This document shows positions 20,320 to 28,372 of a DNA stretch of 62,389 bases, in pieces. The position numbers and the translations under genes were made by a program. Source of the stretch: Fusobacterium sp. DD2 (GTDB lineage Bacteria > Fusobacteriota > Fusobacteriia > Fusobacteriales > Fusobacteriaceae); the NCBI RefSeq assembly GCF_018205345.1, contig NZ_JADRHM010000004.1, positions 1-62,389 on the forward strand. The letters run 5' to 3'. Each line of letters opens with the position of its first letter. The stretch's first letter is position 1. The notes under the pieces were generated by a model, which was not told where the DNA came from, did not search any database, and saw only the letters and a list, made by a program, of their open reading frames with translations.

Positions 20320-20498
20320 TGCGTCTTTGCGTCTGGCTCTGTAATCACAGTTACTTTGAACTGCTTTATTTCAATTAAATTTTCTTGTCTGCATTTCGGA
20401 CAATAGAGGGGGAATTTTTTTAATTCAGTATCTTCCCTTATCTTTAATCGTGTTTTATTTCCACATACAGGACACAATATCCACTTGTAGTTTATAAT
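20310..20498 (-). CDS. orf6: Cysteine-rich KTR-domain protein (Tn916 Orf6)
   Basis: This short gene downstream of tet(M) encodes a zinc-ribbon-like peptide: CPVCGNKTRLKIREDTELK then YCPKCRQENLIEIKQF, that is two CxxC pairs. No ATG or GTG is in frame near the RBS. The strong AAAGGAGG (20504-20511) lies eight bases before an ATT codon at 20498, giving 62 residues. The alternative TTG at 20477 (55 residues) is about 29 bases from that RBS. I prefer ATT on spacing. Function unknown. Confidence 0.75.
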   Translation of the reverse strand: MINYKWILCPVCGNKTRLKIREDTELKKFPLYCPKCRQENLIEIKQFKVTVITEPDAKTQSR

Positions 20499-20595
20499 AA
20501 CTATCTCCTCCTTTACACTTTAATTCAAATCTTTATTAAAAAATATTTCATCTTATTTAACAAGAAACCATATTTATATAACAACATAAAATACA

Positions 20596-22515
20596 CTAAG
20601 TTATTTTATTGAACATATATCGTACTTTATCTATCCGACTATTTGGACGACGGGGCTGGCAAACAGGTTCACCGGTAGTAACATGGTACCCTTTTAACTC
20701 TGTTAAACAAACACTACGTCCATTTGTAAAGAAAGTTAAATCACTACGATATTCTTGAATACACCGAGCAGGGATTTCTCCACTAAGAATGACCTCATTA
20801 TTTTTCAATTGAGTGTCTACGATGTTCGCACAATATTTAGGAGCATCGTTGTATGCTCGTGAAAGATATTCCTGTGGCGCATAAATTTTAAAACTAAGAT
20901 ATGGCTCTAACAATTCTGTTCCAGCTTTTTTTAAGACTTGTTTCAATACAATAGGAGCAAGCATCCGAAAATCTGCTGGGGTACTAACAGGGCTATAGTA
21001 TAAGCCATACTTAAAACAGATTTTACAGTCCGTCACATTCCAACCATACAATCCTTGTTCACAGCCATAGCGTATCCCCTCCATAACTGCATTTTGAAAC
21101 GATTGATTTAAGTATCCAAGAGAAACCGAGCTCTCATACTGCACTCCGCTCCCTAATGGAAGCGGTGATACAGATAAACCAATGGAAGCCCAGAAAGGAT
21201 TTGGCGGCACTTCGATGTGAATGGTATATTCTGCATTTTTTAACGGTCTCTCCATATAAATGACTGTAGGCTCTTTTAGTTCTATCTCCACATGATACTT
21301 TTCTTGCAACAGTGCACTAATCACTTCCATTTGTACTTTCCCTAAGAAAGAAAGTATAATTTCATGTGTCGTAGAATCCACGTAATATCGTAGAAGCGGA
21401 TCACTATCTGAGATTTCCAAAAGGGCATCAAGCAACATTTCCCTTTGTTGAGGTTTGCTCGGTTCAACAGTCGTTTGCAGCAGAGGGAGGGGATTTTCAA
21501 TTCTCTCTCTCTGTGGCAATAGCTTTGTATCTCCAAGAACACTATTTAACTTCAAAAACTCATTCTGCAAAATAACAATTTCCCCGGAATAAGCCTTATC
21601 GATTTTACATAATTCACCATTTATTGAAGTATACATTTCTGTAATTTTTATTTTTTCCTTTTCCGATATTCTAACCGAATCTCGCAAATGCAGTACGCCA
21701 CTATAAAGACGTATATATGCAAGACGTTGTCTTTTTTTTGTATATTCAATTTTGAAAACATTTCCGCAAAGTTCAGACTGACCTCGATGTGTTGATGAAT
21801 AAAATTTATTCGTAATCACTTCTATAAGGTTATCAATCCCTATATTGTTTTTTGCACTTCCGTGATAAACAGGGAACAGGGAACAATTCTGAAATCTTAT
21901 GCTTTCCTCTTGTTCGAGTTCCAATGCTTCTAATGATTTACCGGACATATATTTCTCTAAAAGGTCATCGTTTCCCTCTATTACCGTATCCCATTGTTCA
22001 GATTCGGTAAAGTTCGTCACACACATATTAGGATACAGTTCTACCTTCTGTTTGATTACAATTTCGGCAGAAAGTTTCTCTTTAATATCCTGATAAACCG
22101 TTGATAAATCAATTCCATTTTGGTCAATCTTATTGATAAAAAAGATTGTGGGAATCCCCATTTTCCTAAGTGCATGAAATAATATACGAGTTTGTGCTTG
22201 TACGCCATCTTTTGCAGAAATCAGTAGAATTGCCCCATCTAAAACTGATAATGAACGATATACTTCTGCTAAGAAATCCATATGTCCTGGCGTGTCTATG
22301 ATGTTCACCTTCGTATTTTCCCACTGAAAAGAGGTTATTCCTGTCTGAATTGTAATTCCTCTCTGACGTTCTAAAAGCGTATTATCCGTCCTCGTTGTAC
22401 CTTTGTCCACGCTTCCTAATTCTGTAATCGCTCCACTGTTATATAATAAGCTTTCTGTTAAGGTAGTTTTTCCCGCATCAACATGAGCTAAAACTCCAAT
22501 ATTAATAATTTTCAT
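20596..22515 (-). CDS. tet(M): Ribosomal protection protein Tet(M) (tetracycline resistance)
   Basis: The 639-residue EF-G-like GTPase removes tetracycline from the ribosome. GTPase motifs: AHVDAGKTT (G1, about 9-17), DTPGH (G3, about 74-78), NKID (G4, about 128-131). The remaining EF-G-like domains are present up to the C-terminus [10 protein letters not shown]. The start is ATG 22515 ([11 protein letters not shown]), eight bases after GGAGG; an ATG five codons earlier lies before this RBS. Expression is controlled by the leader region upstream. Confidence 0.98.
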   Translation of the reverse strand: MKIINIGVLAHVDAGKTTLTESLLYNSGAITELGSVDKGTTRTDNTLLERQRGITIQTGITSFQWENTKVNIIDTPGHMDFLAEVYRSLSVLDGAILLISAKDGVQAQTRILFHALRKMGIPTIFFINKIDQNGIDLSTVYQDIKEKLSAEIVIKQKVELYPNMCVTNFTESEQWDTVIEGNDDLLEKYMSGKSLEALELEQEESIRFQNCSLFPVYHGSAKNNIGIDNLIEVITNKFYSSTHRGQSELCGNVFKIEYTKKRQRLAYIRLYSGVLHLRDSVRISEKEKIKITEMYTSINGELCKIDKAYSGEIVILQNEFLKLNSVLGDTKLLPQRERIENPLPLLQTTVEPSKPQQREMLLDALLEISDSDPLLRYYVDSTTHEIILSFLGKVQMEVISALLQEKYHVEIELKEPTVIYMERPLKNAEYTIHIEVPPNPFWASIGLSVSPLPLGSGVQYESSVSLGYLNQSFQNAVMEGIRYGCEQGLYGWNVTDCKICFKYGLYYSPVSTPADFRMLAPIVLKQVLKKAGTELLEPYLSFKIYAPQEYLSRAYNDAPKYCANIVDTQLKNNEVILSGEIPARCIQEYRSDLTFFTNGRSVCLTELKGYHVTTGEPVCQPRRPNSRIDKVRYMFNKIT

Positions 22516-22530
22516 GTGATTTTCCTCCAT

Positions 22531-22617
22531 TCAAAAGCCCAAAAGGGCATAAAAATCCCAGTGATAAATACTCTTATCACTGGGATTTTTATGCATAACC
22601 ATAGGCATACAAAGCAT
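22531..22617 (-). CDS. orf12: tet(M) leader peptide (Tn916 Orf12)
   Basis: A 28-codon leader beginning MLCMPMVMHKNPSDK and ending ALLGF, with its stop 15 bases before the tet(M) ATG. Its 3' half runs through a strong terminator hairpin (22549-22592). In the Tn916 model, fast translation of charged-tRNA codons in tetracycline keeps the polymerase and ribosome coupled and prevents termination. Confidence 0.9.
   Translation of the reverse strand: MLCMPMVMHKNPSDKSIYHWDFYALLGF
22549..22592 (-). terminator. Attenuator hairpin in the tet(M) leader
   Basis: ATAAAAATCCCAGTGATAA at 22549-22567 pairs with TTATCACTGGGATTTTTAT at 22574-22592, a 19-base stem with six-base loop inside the leader peptide gene, ending in a T-rich arm. 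Confidence 0.9.
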
Positions 22618-22653
22618 ACAGATATTCTCCGGATACTTTAGAATCACATGATA

Positions 22654-22755
22654 AAGGTATTCTTAAACTGGGTACAAAAAACTAAGCCCTCCTAAAAAAG
22701 GACATCCAATTATTTATTCCCACTATCAAATTGACAGTTTATTTAAGAATACCTT
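22654..22755 (-). promoter_or_regulatory. Second inverted repeat upstream of the tet(M) leader
   Basis: AAGGTATTCTTAAACTG (22654-22670) is complementary to the segment CAGTTTATTTAAGAATACCTT (22735-22755) with a four-base bulge. The outer arm coincides with a seven-codon mini-ORF (22739-22762), so translation of it would disrupt the stem. This suggests an additional attenuation layer. Confidence 0.6.
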
Positions 22756-22762
22756 GTCGCAT
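22739..22762 (-). CDS. Seven-codon mini-ORF upstream of tet(M) leader (possible leader peptide)
   Basis: ATG at 22762 gives MRQGILK then TAA. It is preceded by AAAGGAG (22772-22779 on the minus strand) at a good nine-base distance. It overlaps the outer arm of the inverted repeat above. The unusually good ribosome site for so short a frame suggests a regulatory leader peptide; translation has not been shown here. Confidence 0.45.
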   Translation of the reverse strand: MRQGILK

Positions 22763-22891
22763 ATTTATTAACTCCTTTTAAATAGATACTTAAATAATAG
22801 CACGTAAGAGCATATTTGTAAAGGAATCTCCAATTTTTTATCAAAGAGAGTACGTGATTACAAAATAGCTGTAATAATGTACCAATATTTG

Positions 22892-23824
22892 TTATTCTAT
22901 AATCTTCCAATTACTCCCGTTCTTTTCAAGTACCAAATCAAATTGAGATACCTGCGTTGCTTTGGTCTGCTGGTCGATATACTCCACTGTCAGCGATACC
23001 GTGACTTGATTATCCTTACGATTGTGAATAGGATTTACCAGTTCTTGAAAGATGTACTCTTTTCCGATTGGTTTTAATATCCCGTCATTCACATAGTAGG
23101 AAAGTTCACTGGCTGTCGCTGTAGGATAGAGCTTGAAGAACGTCGTTAAAAACTCATTGATTTCATTGGTTGTAATGGAATCAACCGTCCCCTCACTTTC
23201 AATGGCTTTTGGTTTATAACTTGATTTCTTAGGTATGTTGGTAATGGTCGGATTCTTAACCAGTACCATATTTCCAGAACCATCTACATAGACACTCACT
23301 ATATAAGCAGAGTGGACGGTCTTTGTATTTTCTCCCTCTGTAATGAGCTGGTCTACACTGTAGGTTACATTAAACTCATTGTCGCCAGTTGGCTCTACCG
23401 TCCATATCTGAAATCCTCTTACAGAAGACGATACAGGAATATCTTTGCGTACTGTATCAACATTGAGAGCTTGAAGTTCATCTGTCAGATAGCCTTTTAG
23501 ACTTTCCATTCGATTATCAATGGACTTATCGGATTGCTCCCATGAATAGTAGACTTTCGCAAAGTTCTCTACAAAATTTTCTACATGATGAGTATCAACG
23601 TATTCCTTTTCTATGATAGTTGTTTCGTGAATAGTATGAGTATCTATAGCTGTAAAGTGCTTGAATATCGCAAAGCTGAAACTAAGCCCTAAAAGTACCC
23701 ACAAGGCAATCACAACCTTTTTATGAGGATTGACCTTATAGACACGAGGTTTCTTTTCCTTTGGTATCTGTTTTTCTTTATTCTGATTTTTTCTAAATTT
23801 CATCATTAAATCTTCCTTTCTCAT
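22892..23824 (-). CDS. orf13: Tn916 Orf13, conjugation protein TcpC-like
   Basis: A 310-residue membrane-anchored component of the type IV secretion channel. One transmembrane segment (VVIALWVLLGLSFSFAIF, about 33-50) follows a basic cytoplasmic N-terminus; the rest is an extracellular NTF2-like TcpC domain. A start MMKFRKN a few codons in is possible. It overlaps orf14 by four bases. Confidence 0.93.
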   Translation of the reverse strand: MRKEDLMMKFRKNQNKEKQIPKEKKPRVYKVNPHKKVVIALWVLLGLSFSFAIFKHFTAIDTHTIHETTIIEKEYVDTHHVENFVENFAKVYYSWEQSDKSIDNRMESLKGYLTDELQALNVDTVRKDIPVSSSVRGFQIWTVEPTGDNEFNVTYSVDQLITEGENTKTVHSAYIVSVYVDGSGNMVLVKNPTITNIPKKSSYKPKAIESEGTVDSITTNEINEFLTTFFKLYPTATASELSYYVNDGILKPIGKEYIFQELVNPIHNRKDNQVTVSLTVEYIDQQTKATQVSQFDLVLEKNGSNWKIIE

Positions 23825-24822
23825 TGTTTGATTCGTCCTGCTCCCACTAAATGCTGTTGCCAGTAGGGGCTTGTTAAGTCGGCATAACCGATTGGGTCGC
23901 CTGCATGAAACATACGGTTATTGCCAAGGTATATCCCAACATGAGTAATATAAGAGCCAGCGTTATAGGTAGAATGAAAGAAAACCAAATCGCCAGCTTG
24001 TGCTTCCGATAGTGGGATATGCTGGGTCACATCATATTGCTGTTGTGCGGTTCGTGGTAAGTTAATTCCAGCTTTTCCATACGTCCATTGTGTCAGTCCG
24101 CTACAATCAAAAGAAGTAGTCGGGGAAGCTCCACCGTAAACGTATCGCCAGCCCTCATATTTCAGTGCTTCGTCCATGATGGCTTGTACCGTATCATCAT
24201 CAAACTCTGTTGTGACAAGATACTGCGTTACCAGTTGCACATAAAACATATTGCCATAGTTGTATCGCCAGCCCCCATTGATAGGTATGGCTATGGGATT
24301 GGGGTAAGACACTTTTTCGCCACCTGAATACTCTTTTGAGAAACTTTGAGCCAGTTCAAAGGTATATTTATTTCCACGATTAGCCACATACCCTAAGAAA
24401 CCACCACCATAATTGTAGGACTGGATAACCGATTCTAAATCTACACTGAGCCTTTCGCTACTGGCTAATAATTCACTGAAATACTTCACACCTTGCTTAA
24501 TGGATTCTTCTGTACTCAATGAATTAGGTGGAAGACCGAGGGATTCCGAGGACTGCATAACATCTTCCGCAGTACCGCCCGATTCCACCTGTATAATCGC
24601 AAGAAGTATGTTGACATATTCTTCAACGCCATATTCTTTGGCATATTTTTCTACCATAGGCTTATGAGCCAGCACTTCTGCGGAAACATTCACACCTCCA
24701 TAATGAATATTGGAAATTCCGCTGTCCTGTTCATCTGAAAATAAAATGGCAACAAACAGAAGCAGTGAGAAGACCATCAAGAATAATCCAGAACCACCAA
24801 TCACTAAAGTTTTCAACTTCAT
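23821..24822 (-). CDS. orf14: Tn916 Orf14, bifunctional cell-wall hydrolase (lysozyme-like + NlpC/P60)
   Basis: A 333-residue exported enzyme that opens peptidoglycan for the conjugation channel. N-terminal membrane segment (GGSGLFLMVFSLLLFVAILF, 9-28), lysozyme-like domain with Glu in IIQVESGG (about 78), then NlpC/P60 with catalytic Cys in SFDCSGLTQWTYG (about 240) and His in YITHVGIYLG (about 293). Overlaps orf15 by four bases. Confidence 0.95.
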   Translation of the reverse strand: MKLKTLVIGGSGLFLMVFSLLLFVAILFSDEQDSGISNIHYGGVNVSAEVLAHKPMVEKYAKEYGVEEYVNILLAIIQVESGGTAEDVMQSSESLGLPPNSLSTEESIKQGVKYFSELLASSERLSVDLESVIQSYNYGGGFLGYVANRGNKYTFELAQSFSKEYSGGEKVSYPNPIAIPINGGWRYNYGNMFYVQLVTQYLVTTEFDDDTVQAIMDEALKYEGWRYVYGGASPTTSFDCSGLTQWTYGKAGINLPRTAQQQYDVTQHIPLSEAQAGDLVFFHSTYNAGSYITHVGIYLGNNRMFHAGDPIGYADLTSPYWQQHLVGAGRIKQ

Positions 24823-26621
24823 GGTTTCTTACCGACTTTCTTAATGGTGGCGGTTTTGATTGGTGGTCTACTTCTTGTATTTTGTAGTGGTACTCTTTGA
24901 ACAGTAGACGGACGTTCTTTTGTGATTGGACGTTGTGAAGTTCTATCTGCTGTAGTGGTTGAAGTTGCTGGCTTTTGAACGGTTTTTTCTTGAACGGTAT
25001 TGCCTTGGCGTTCCACTTTTGGACTTGAAAAATCGGACTTAACTGCTGGACGCTCTTGTTTGGCTTGTTGAGATTCCTTATATGAAGTCTGAATATTAGA
25101 CTGTTTTGAGGTCTGTTCATCATGATATTGTTCTTGTCTTGTAGTCGGTCTTTCATGAACAGAAGAAGCAGGCTGTTTTTTCTGTTTGACCTGTTCCATT
25201 TCAGAGCGACGCTTCGCAATGGTTTTTCGCCTTTGTTCCTGCTGTTCCTTGCGTCCACTGGCTCTGTCCGCTTTGGTTTGAGAAATACTACTGGTTAAAT
25301 CACGGACATTCTCTTTTACTTTGGATTTTCCTTGATATACTGCATATCTTGCATTGGTCGGCAAATCTTTAACCTGTTCTTTCAAACCACTAGCAGTGTC
25401 TACCATTCTGTCTTTGGTATCAGCTACTGTACCGATGGTTTGACCGATACGTTTTCCAAGTGTTGATTTTTCCTTTCCGTCTGGTCGGGAGTGATCTGCT
25501 TGTGTCCTTGCAGAACTCCCCGAACCCGACTGTCCTTTTTTACCTGTAACAATGGCAGACCCAGCCCCTAGAGTAGTCATGGAACGTCCAAGTTTCCGCT
25601 GTAGACGGTGCATGTGAGCGTGCATAAGCATACGAGGTTTTCTCATCACACGACTTCCCACACTTTGAGAATCGTTACTCTGTAGAGAAAACATACTCAT
25701 TAAATCGCCCAGCTTGAAGTAGATTCCTGCAAAGGTCACAATCTGTAGAAAAGCAATCAAAAAGAACGGATAACCAGCCGATAAGGTATAGAGCATGGTT
25801 GAAATACTAAATGCTGTCGTAATAATCAATGTGATTCCAGCTCGTGTCAAAATGGTATTAAAGAGCTTTGTTATGGCTCGTTTTGACATACCATCAAATG
25901 ATGGAATCATGCTTAAAATAAAGCTCACAGGCAGAAACATAGCATAGATGATAAAAAGTACCTGCGAGAAAATCATGATTCCTGTTAATAGGAATACAAA
26001 TATGGAAATCCCAATATTGAAGACAAATAGGAAGAAGACTGTACCTAAACGGTTAATGGTCTTTGTAATGGTTAGATTGGTATTGCTTCTGTCTTCAATT
26101 TCTTCCGCAACAATTTTTTCTCTGTCTTCGCCATTGTTGGAATCTGGGCTGGTGGAGAGCAGGCTTTCCACACGGTCAATACCGATACTTTCAATGTCTG
26201 AACTGTTGTATTGAAGCAGTAGCCACGGTTGCTGAACCTGTATGGAAAACAGGCTATCTCTGATTAAGTCCACGCTGTCCTTGCCTTGACTATCGGAATG
26301 GGGCATGACAATCTTCGTGCCAAGTGATAAACTGGCATTACTGATGTCTGATGAAAAGTCATTGATTTTTTTAATGTAGTCGGGAGCGTAGGCAATAAAG
26401 GAAGCCGATAGGATAAACACCAGCACAAAATTCATAATGGCATGAATTGCCTTTGTGGTTTCTCTCTTTATCAGTCCCGTATAGGCAACATAAACCCCAA
26501 GAACCAAAATCAAGAGTAAGAGGAATCCAACATAGAAACCCTCTGTTGAAAATCCGTTTGCACTCACACCAGCTAAGGTCTGCATATTCTTACCAATGGA
26601 ATCTGCTGTAGCGGAAATGAA

Positions 26622-26624
26622 GTC
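26622..26624 (+). repeat. 3-bp target duplication (left) of the IS3-family element
   Basis: GTC at 26622-26624 repeats at 27996-27998 outside the TGGA...TCCA ends; three bases is normal for the IS150 group. Confidence 0.85.
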
Positions 26625-26806
26625 TGGAATGGCAACCCTTTTTTAGACAATTTATAACCGAACACTATTAAGCTTGAAAGTTTCTTGAGATTATAAAATA
26701 TATTCTCAGACAATCAACGGTAAAGGCTTCGCCCAAATTTCCTTGAAATTTGCCCTTGACAATCTGTTCATATATTTTATTTAATTTATGAAACTTCCAG
26801 AGCTTT

Positions 26807-27601
26807 TTATACTTCTTTTCTATATTCTACTGGTGTTTTATAGCCTAGAGATCCGTGAATTCTTAGGTTATTATACCAGTATACGTATTCTGCTAATTTC
26901 AGTTTGAGTTCTTGGAGATTATTAAACTTCTCCTGATATATGAATTCTGTCTTCATTACTTTATTGACTGCTTCGCTTACTGCGTTGTCATATGGACTTC
27001 CTTTTTCACTTAGTGATCTTTTTATACCAAATATGTTTAGTATTTCTTCTATTTTTATGTTTTTAAATTCTCTTCCTCTGTCTGTGTGAAATATTTTTAT
27101 ACGATTTAGAGGTTGCCTTATTGAGTAAAAAGCTTCTGCTACTAGATTTGCATCTTTGTTTTGACCTGCTGAGTATCCTATTATTTCACGGTTATTTAAG
27201 TCTATTATTAAACATATATAATTCCATGTTCTTCCTACTCTGACGTATGTCAGATCGCTTACTATTGCTTCTAAGTATTCTCTATTGTCAAATTCTCTGT
27301 TCAAAAGGTTAGGGATGTCTTCTTCGTTATATTTTAATCTTACTACTTTATATTGTGCTACTGTATAGTTTGAGACTAGCCCATTTTCCTTCATTATTCG
27401 GCCTATTTTTCTTCTTGATATTTTATAACCTATTTTCCTTAGTTCTTTTCTTATTTTGCGTGTTCCATAGTTATTTCTACTTTTTCTAAATATTTCTTTT
27501 ATTTCTTCTATTAGTTTTTCATCTTCATCTGATCTGTTGTCTTTTTCTTTGTTTAAATGGTAGTAGACTAAACTTCTTGTGACCCCAAGTAGTCTAGACA
27601 T
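26807..27601 (-). CDS. IS3-family OrfB, DDE transposase
   Basis: A 264-residue rve-type integrase: HTH_21 segment (RNNYGTRKIRKEL), then DDE residues in AIVSDLTYV (Asp, about 114), IFHTDRGREF (about 172) and SEAVNKVMKTE (Glu, about 208). The separate ATG at 27601 may not be the main start; the frame is open back to an A6 slip site at 27646-27651 (see OrfA). Full length. Confidence 0.93.
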   Translation of the reverse strand: MSRLLGVTRSLVYYHLNKEKDNRSDEDEKLIEEIKEIFRKSRNNYGTRKIRKELRKIGYKISRRKIGRIMKENGLVSNYTVAQYKVVRLKYNEEDIPNLLNREFDNREYLEAIVSDLTYVRVGRTWNYICLIIDLNNREIIGYSAGQNKDANLVAEAFYSIRQPLNRIKIFHTDRGREFKNIKIEEILNIFGIKRSLSEKGSPYDNAVSEAVNKVMKTEFIYQEKFNNLQELKLKLAEYVYWYNNLRIHGSLGYKTPVEYRKEV

Positions 27602-27642
27602 TGCACTAATGCTATATTTATCTCTATTCGAGATAATGAGGT

Positions 27643-27918
27643 CTATTTTTTGCCTAACAGTAGTGCAGCTTGCTTTAAAATATCATTCTCCATTTCCAAC
27701 TGTTTTAACTGTTTACGAAGTCTAATTAGTTCTTTTTCTTCTTCTGTTCTATTATCATCTATGTTAAATGATCCTGTATTATTATACTTGATTACCCAGT
27801 CTCTAAGGGTAGATGTTGATAATCCATATTCTGATGCTAATGCTCTGTATGAATAGTTTCCTTGGTTATAAATTTTTACTAATTGTTTTTTTAAGTCTTC
27901 GTCATAATGTTTCGCCAT
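27643..27918 (-). CDS. IS3-family OrfA, helix-turn-helix
   Basis: A 91-residue DNA-binding subunit ([15 protein letters not shown]) with a leucine-zipper-like end ([30 protein letters not shown]). It ends ...GKK with AAA AAA TAG. The OrfB frame is -1 relative to OrfA and stays open to the A-run, so a -1 programmed slip would yield the OrfAB fusion transposase normal for this family. Confidence 0.92.
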   Translation of the reverse strand: MAKHYDEDLKKQLVKIYNQGNYSYRALASEYGLSTSTLRDWVIKYNNTGSFNIDDNRTEEEKELIRLRKQLKQLEMENDILKQAALLLGKK

Positions 27919-27995
27919 TTTAATACCTCCTGATGTTATTATTTTTAATATATCATGTTCGGTATTCTTTTGTCCTATTTAGTATAGCCTATCCA

Positions 27996-27998
27996 GTC
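27996..27998 (+). repeat. 3-bp target duplication (right) of the IS3-family element
   Basis: Second GTC copy; see 26622-26624. Confidence 0.85.
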
Positions 27999-28372
27999 TA
28001 AGGAATAGGCTTCCTGTACTAAGTAACCTGTCGCATTGGAAACATACAAACTGATTGTCCAAATAAAATTGGTAATGGCATATAGTCCATACATGACCTG
28101 TTTTCCAATCCCGTCCGACCAGTTCCACGGAAGCCAGCCCCAGCTATTATCCACATAAAAATCCAGTTGATAGTTTTCAAGTGGGTATCGGCTGTATTCA
28201 TTTGCCACATTGACCGTATCATCTACCAAGCCCGCAGCTTGAACCACCGTTCCCAGCATGGCTAAAAGAAAAATGGCAATCACAAGTGTGAAAGCCACTG
28301 TCATTGCCACTTTACCTAGACGTTTCAGCGTCCAGTTTGATTTTATTCTGTTTACTATTGATGGTTTCACAT

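Larger units (their letters stand above)
26625..27995 (-). mobile_element. Complete IS3-family (IS150-type) insertion sequence (1371 bp)
   Basis: Imperfect terminal inverted repeats run from the outer TGGA to an inner ACCGAACA (26625-26665 and inverted 27954-27995). A 3-bp GTC duplication flanks it, and precise excision restores orf15. Two overlapping transposase frames lie on the minus strand. Confidence 0.93.
24819..28370 (-). pseudogene. orf15: Tn916 orf15 (TrbL/VirB6-like membrane protein), interrupted by an IS3-family element
   Basis: The N-terminal 125 residues (27996-28370: signal/TM segment, ...YLVQEAYSLD) and the C-terminal 600 residues (24819-26624: FISATADSIGKN, several TM helices, then a long hydrophilic Gln/Lys-rich tail) are separated by the IS at 26625-27995. 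Removing the IS and one GTC copy joins SLD-FIS in frame, giving about 725 residues. Orf15 is a channel component expected to be needed for Tn916 conjugation. The split almost certainly abolishes it, although a truncated protein from ATG 26585 is possible. Confidence 0.93.
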
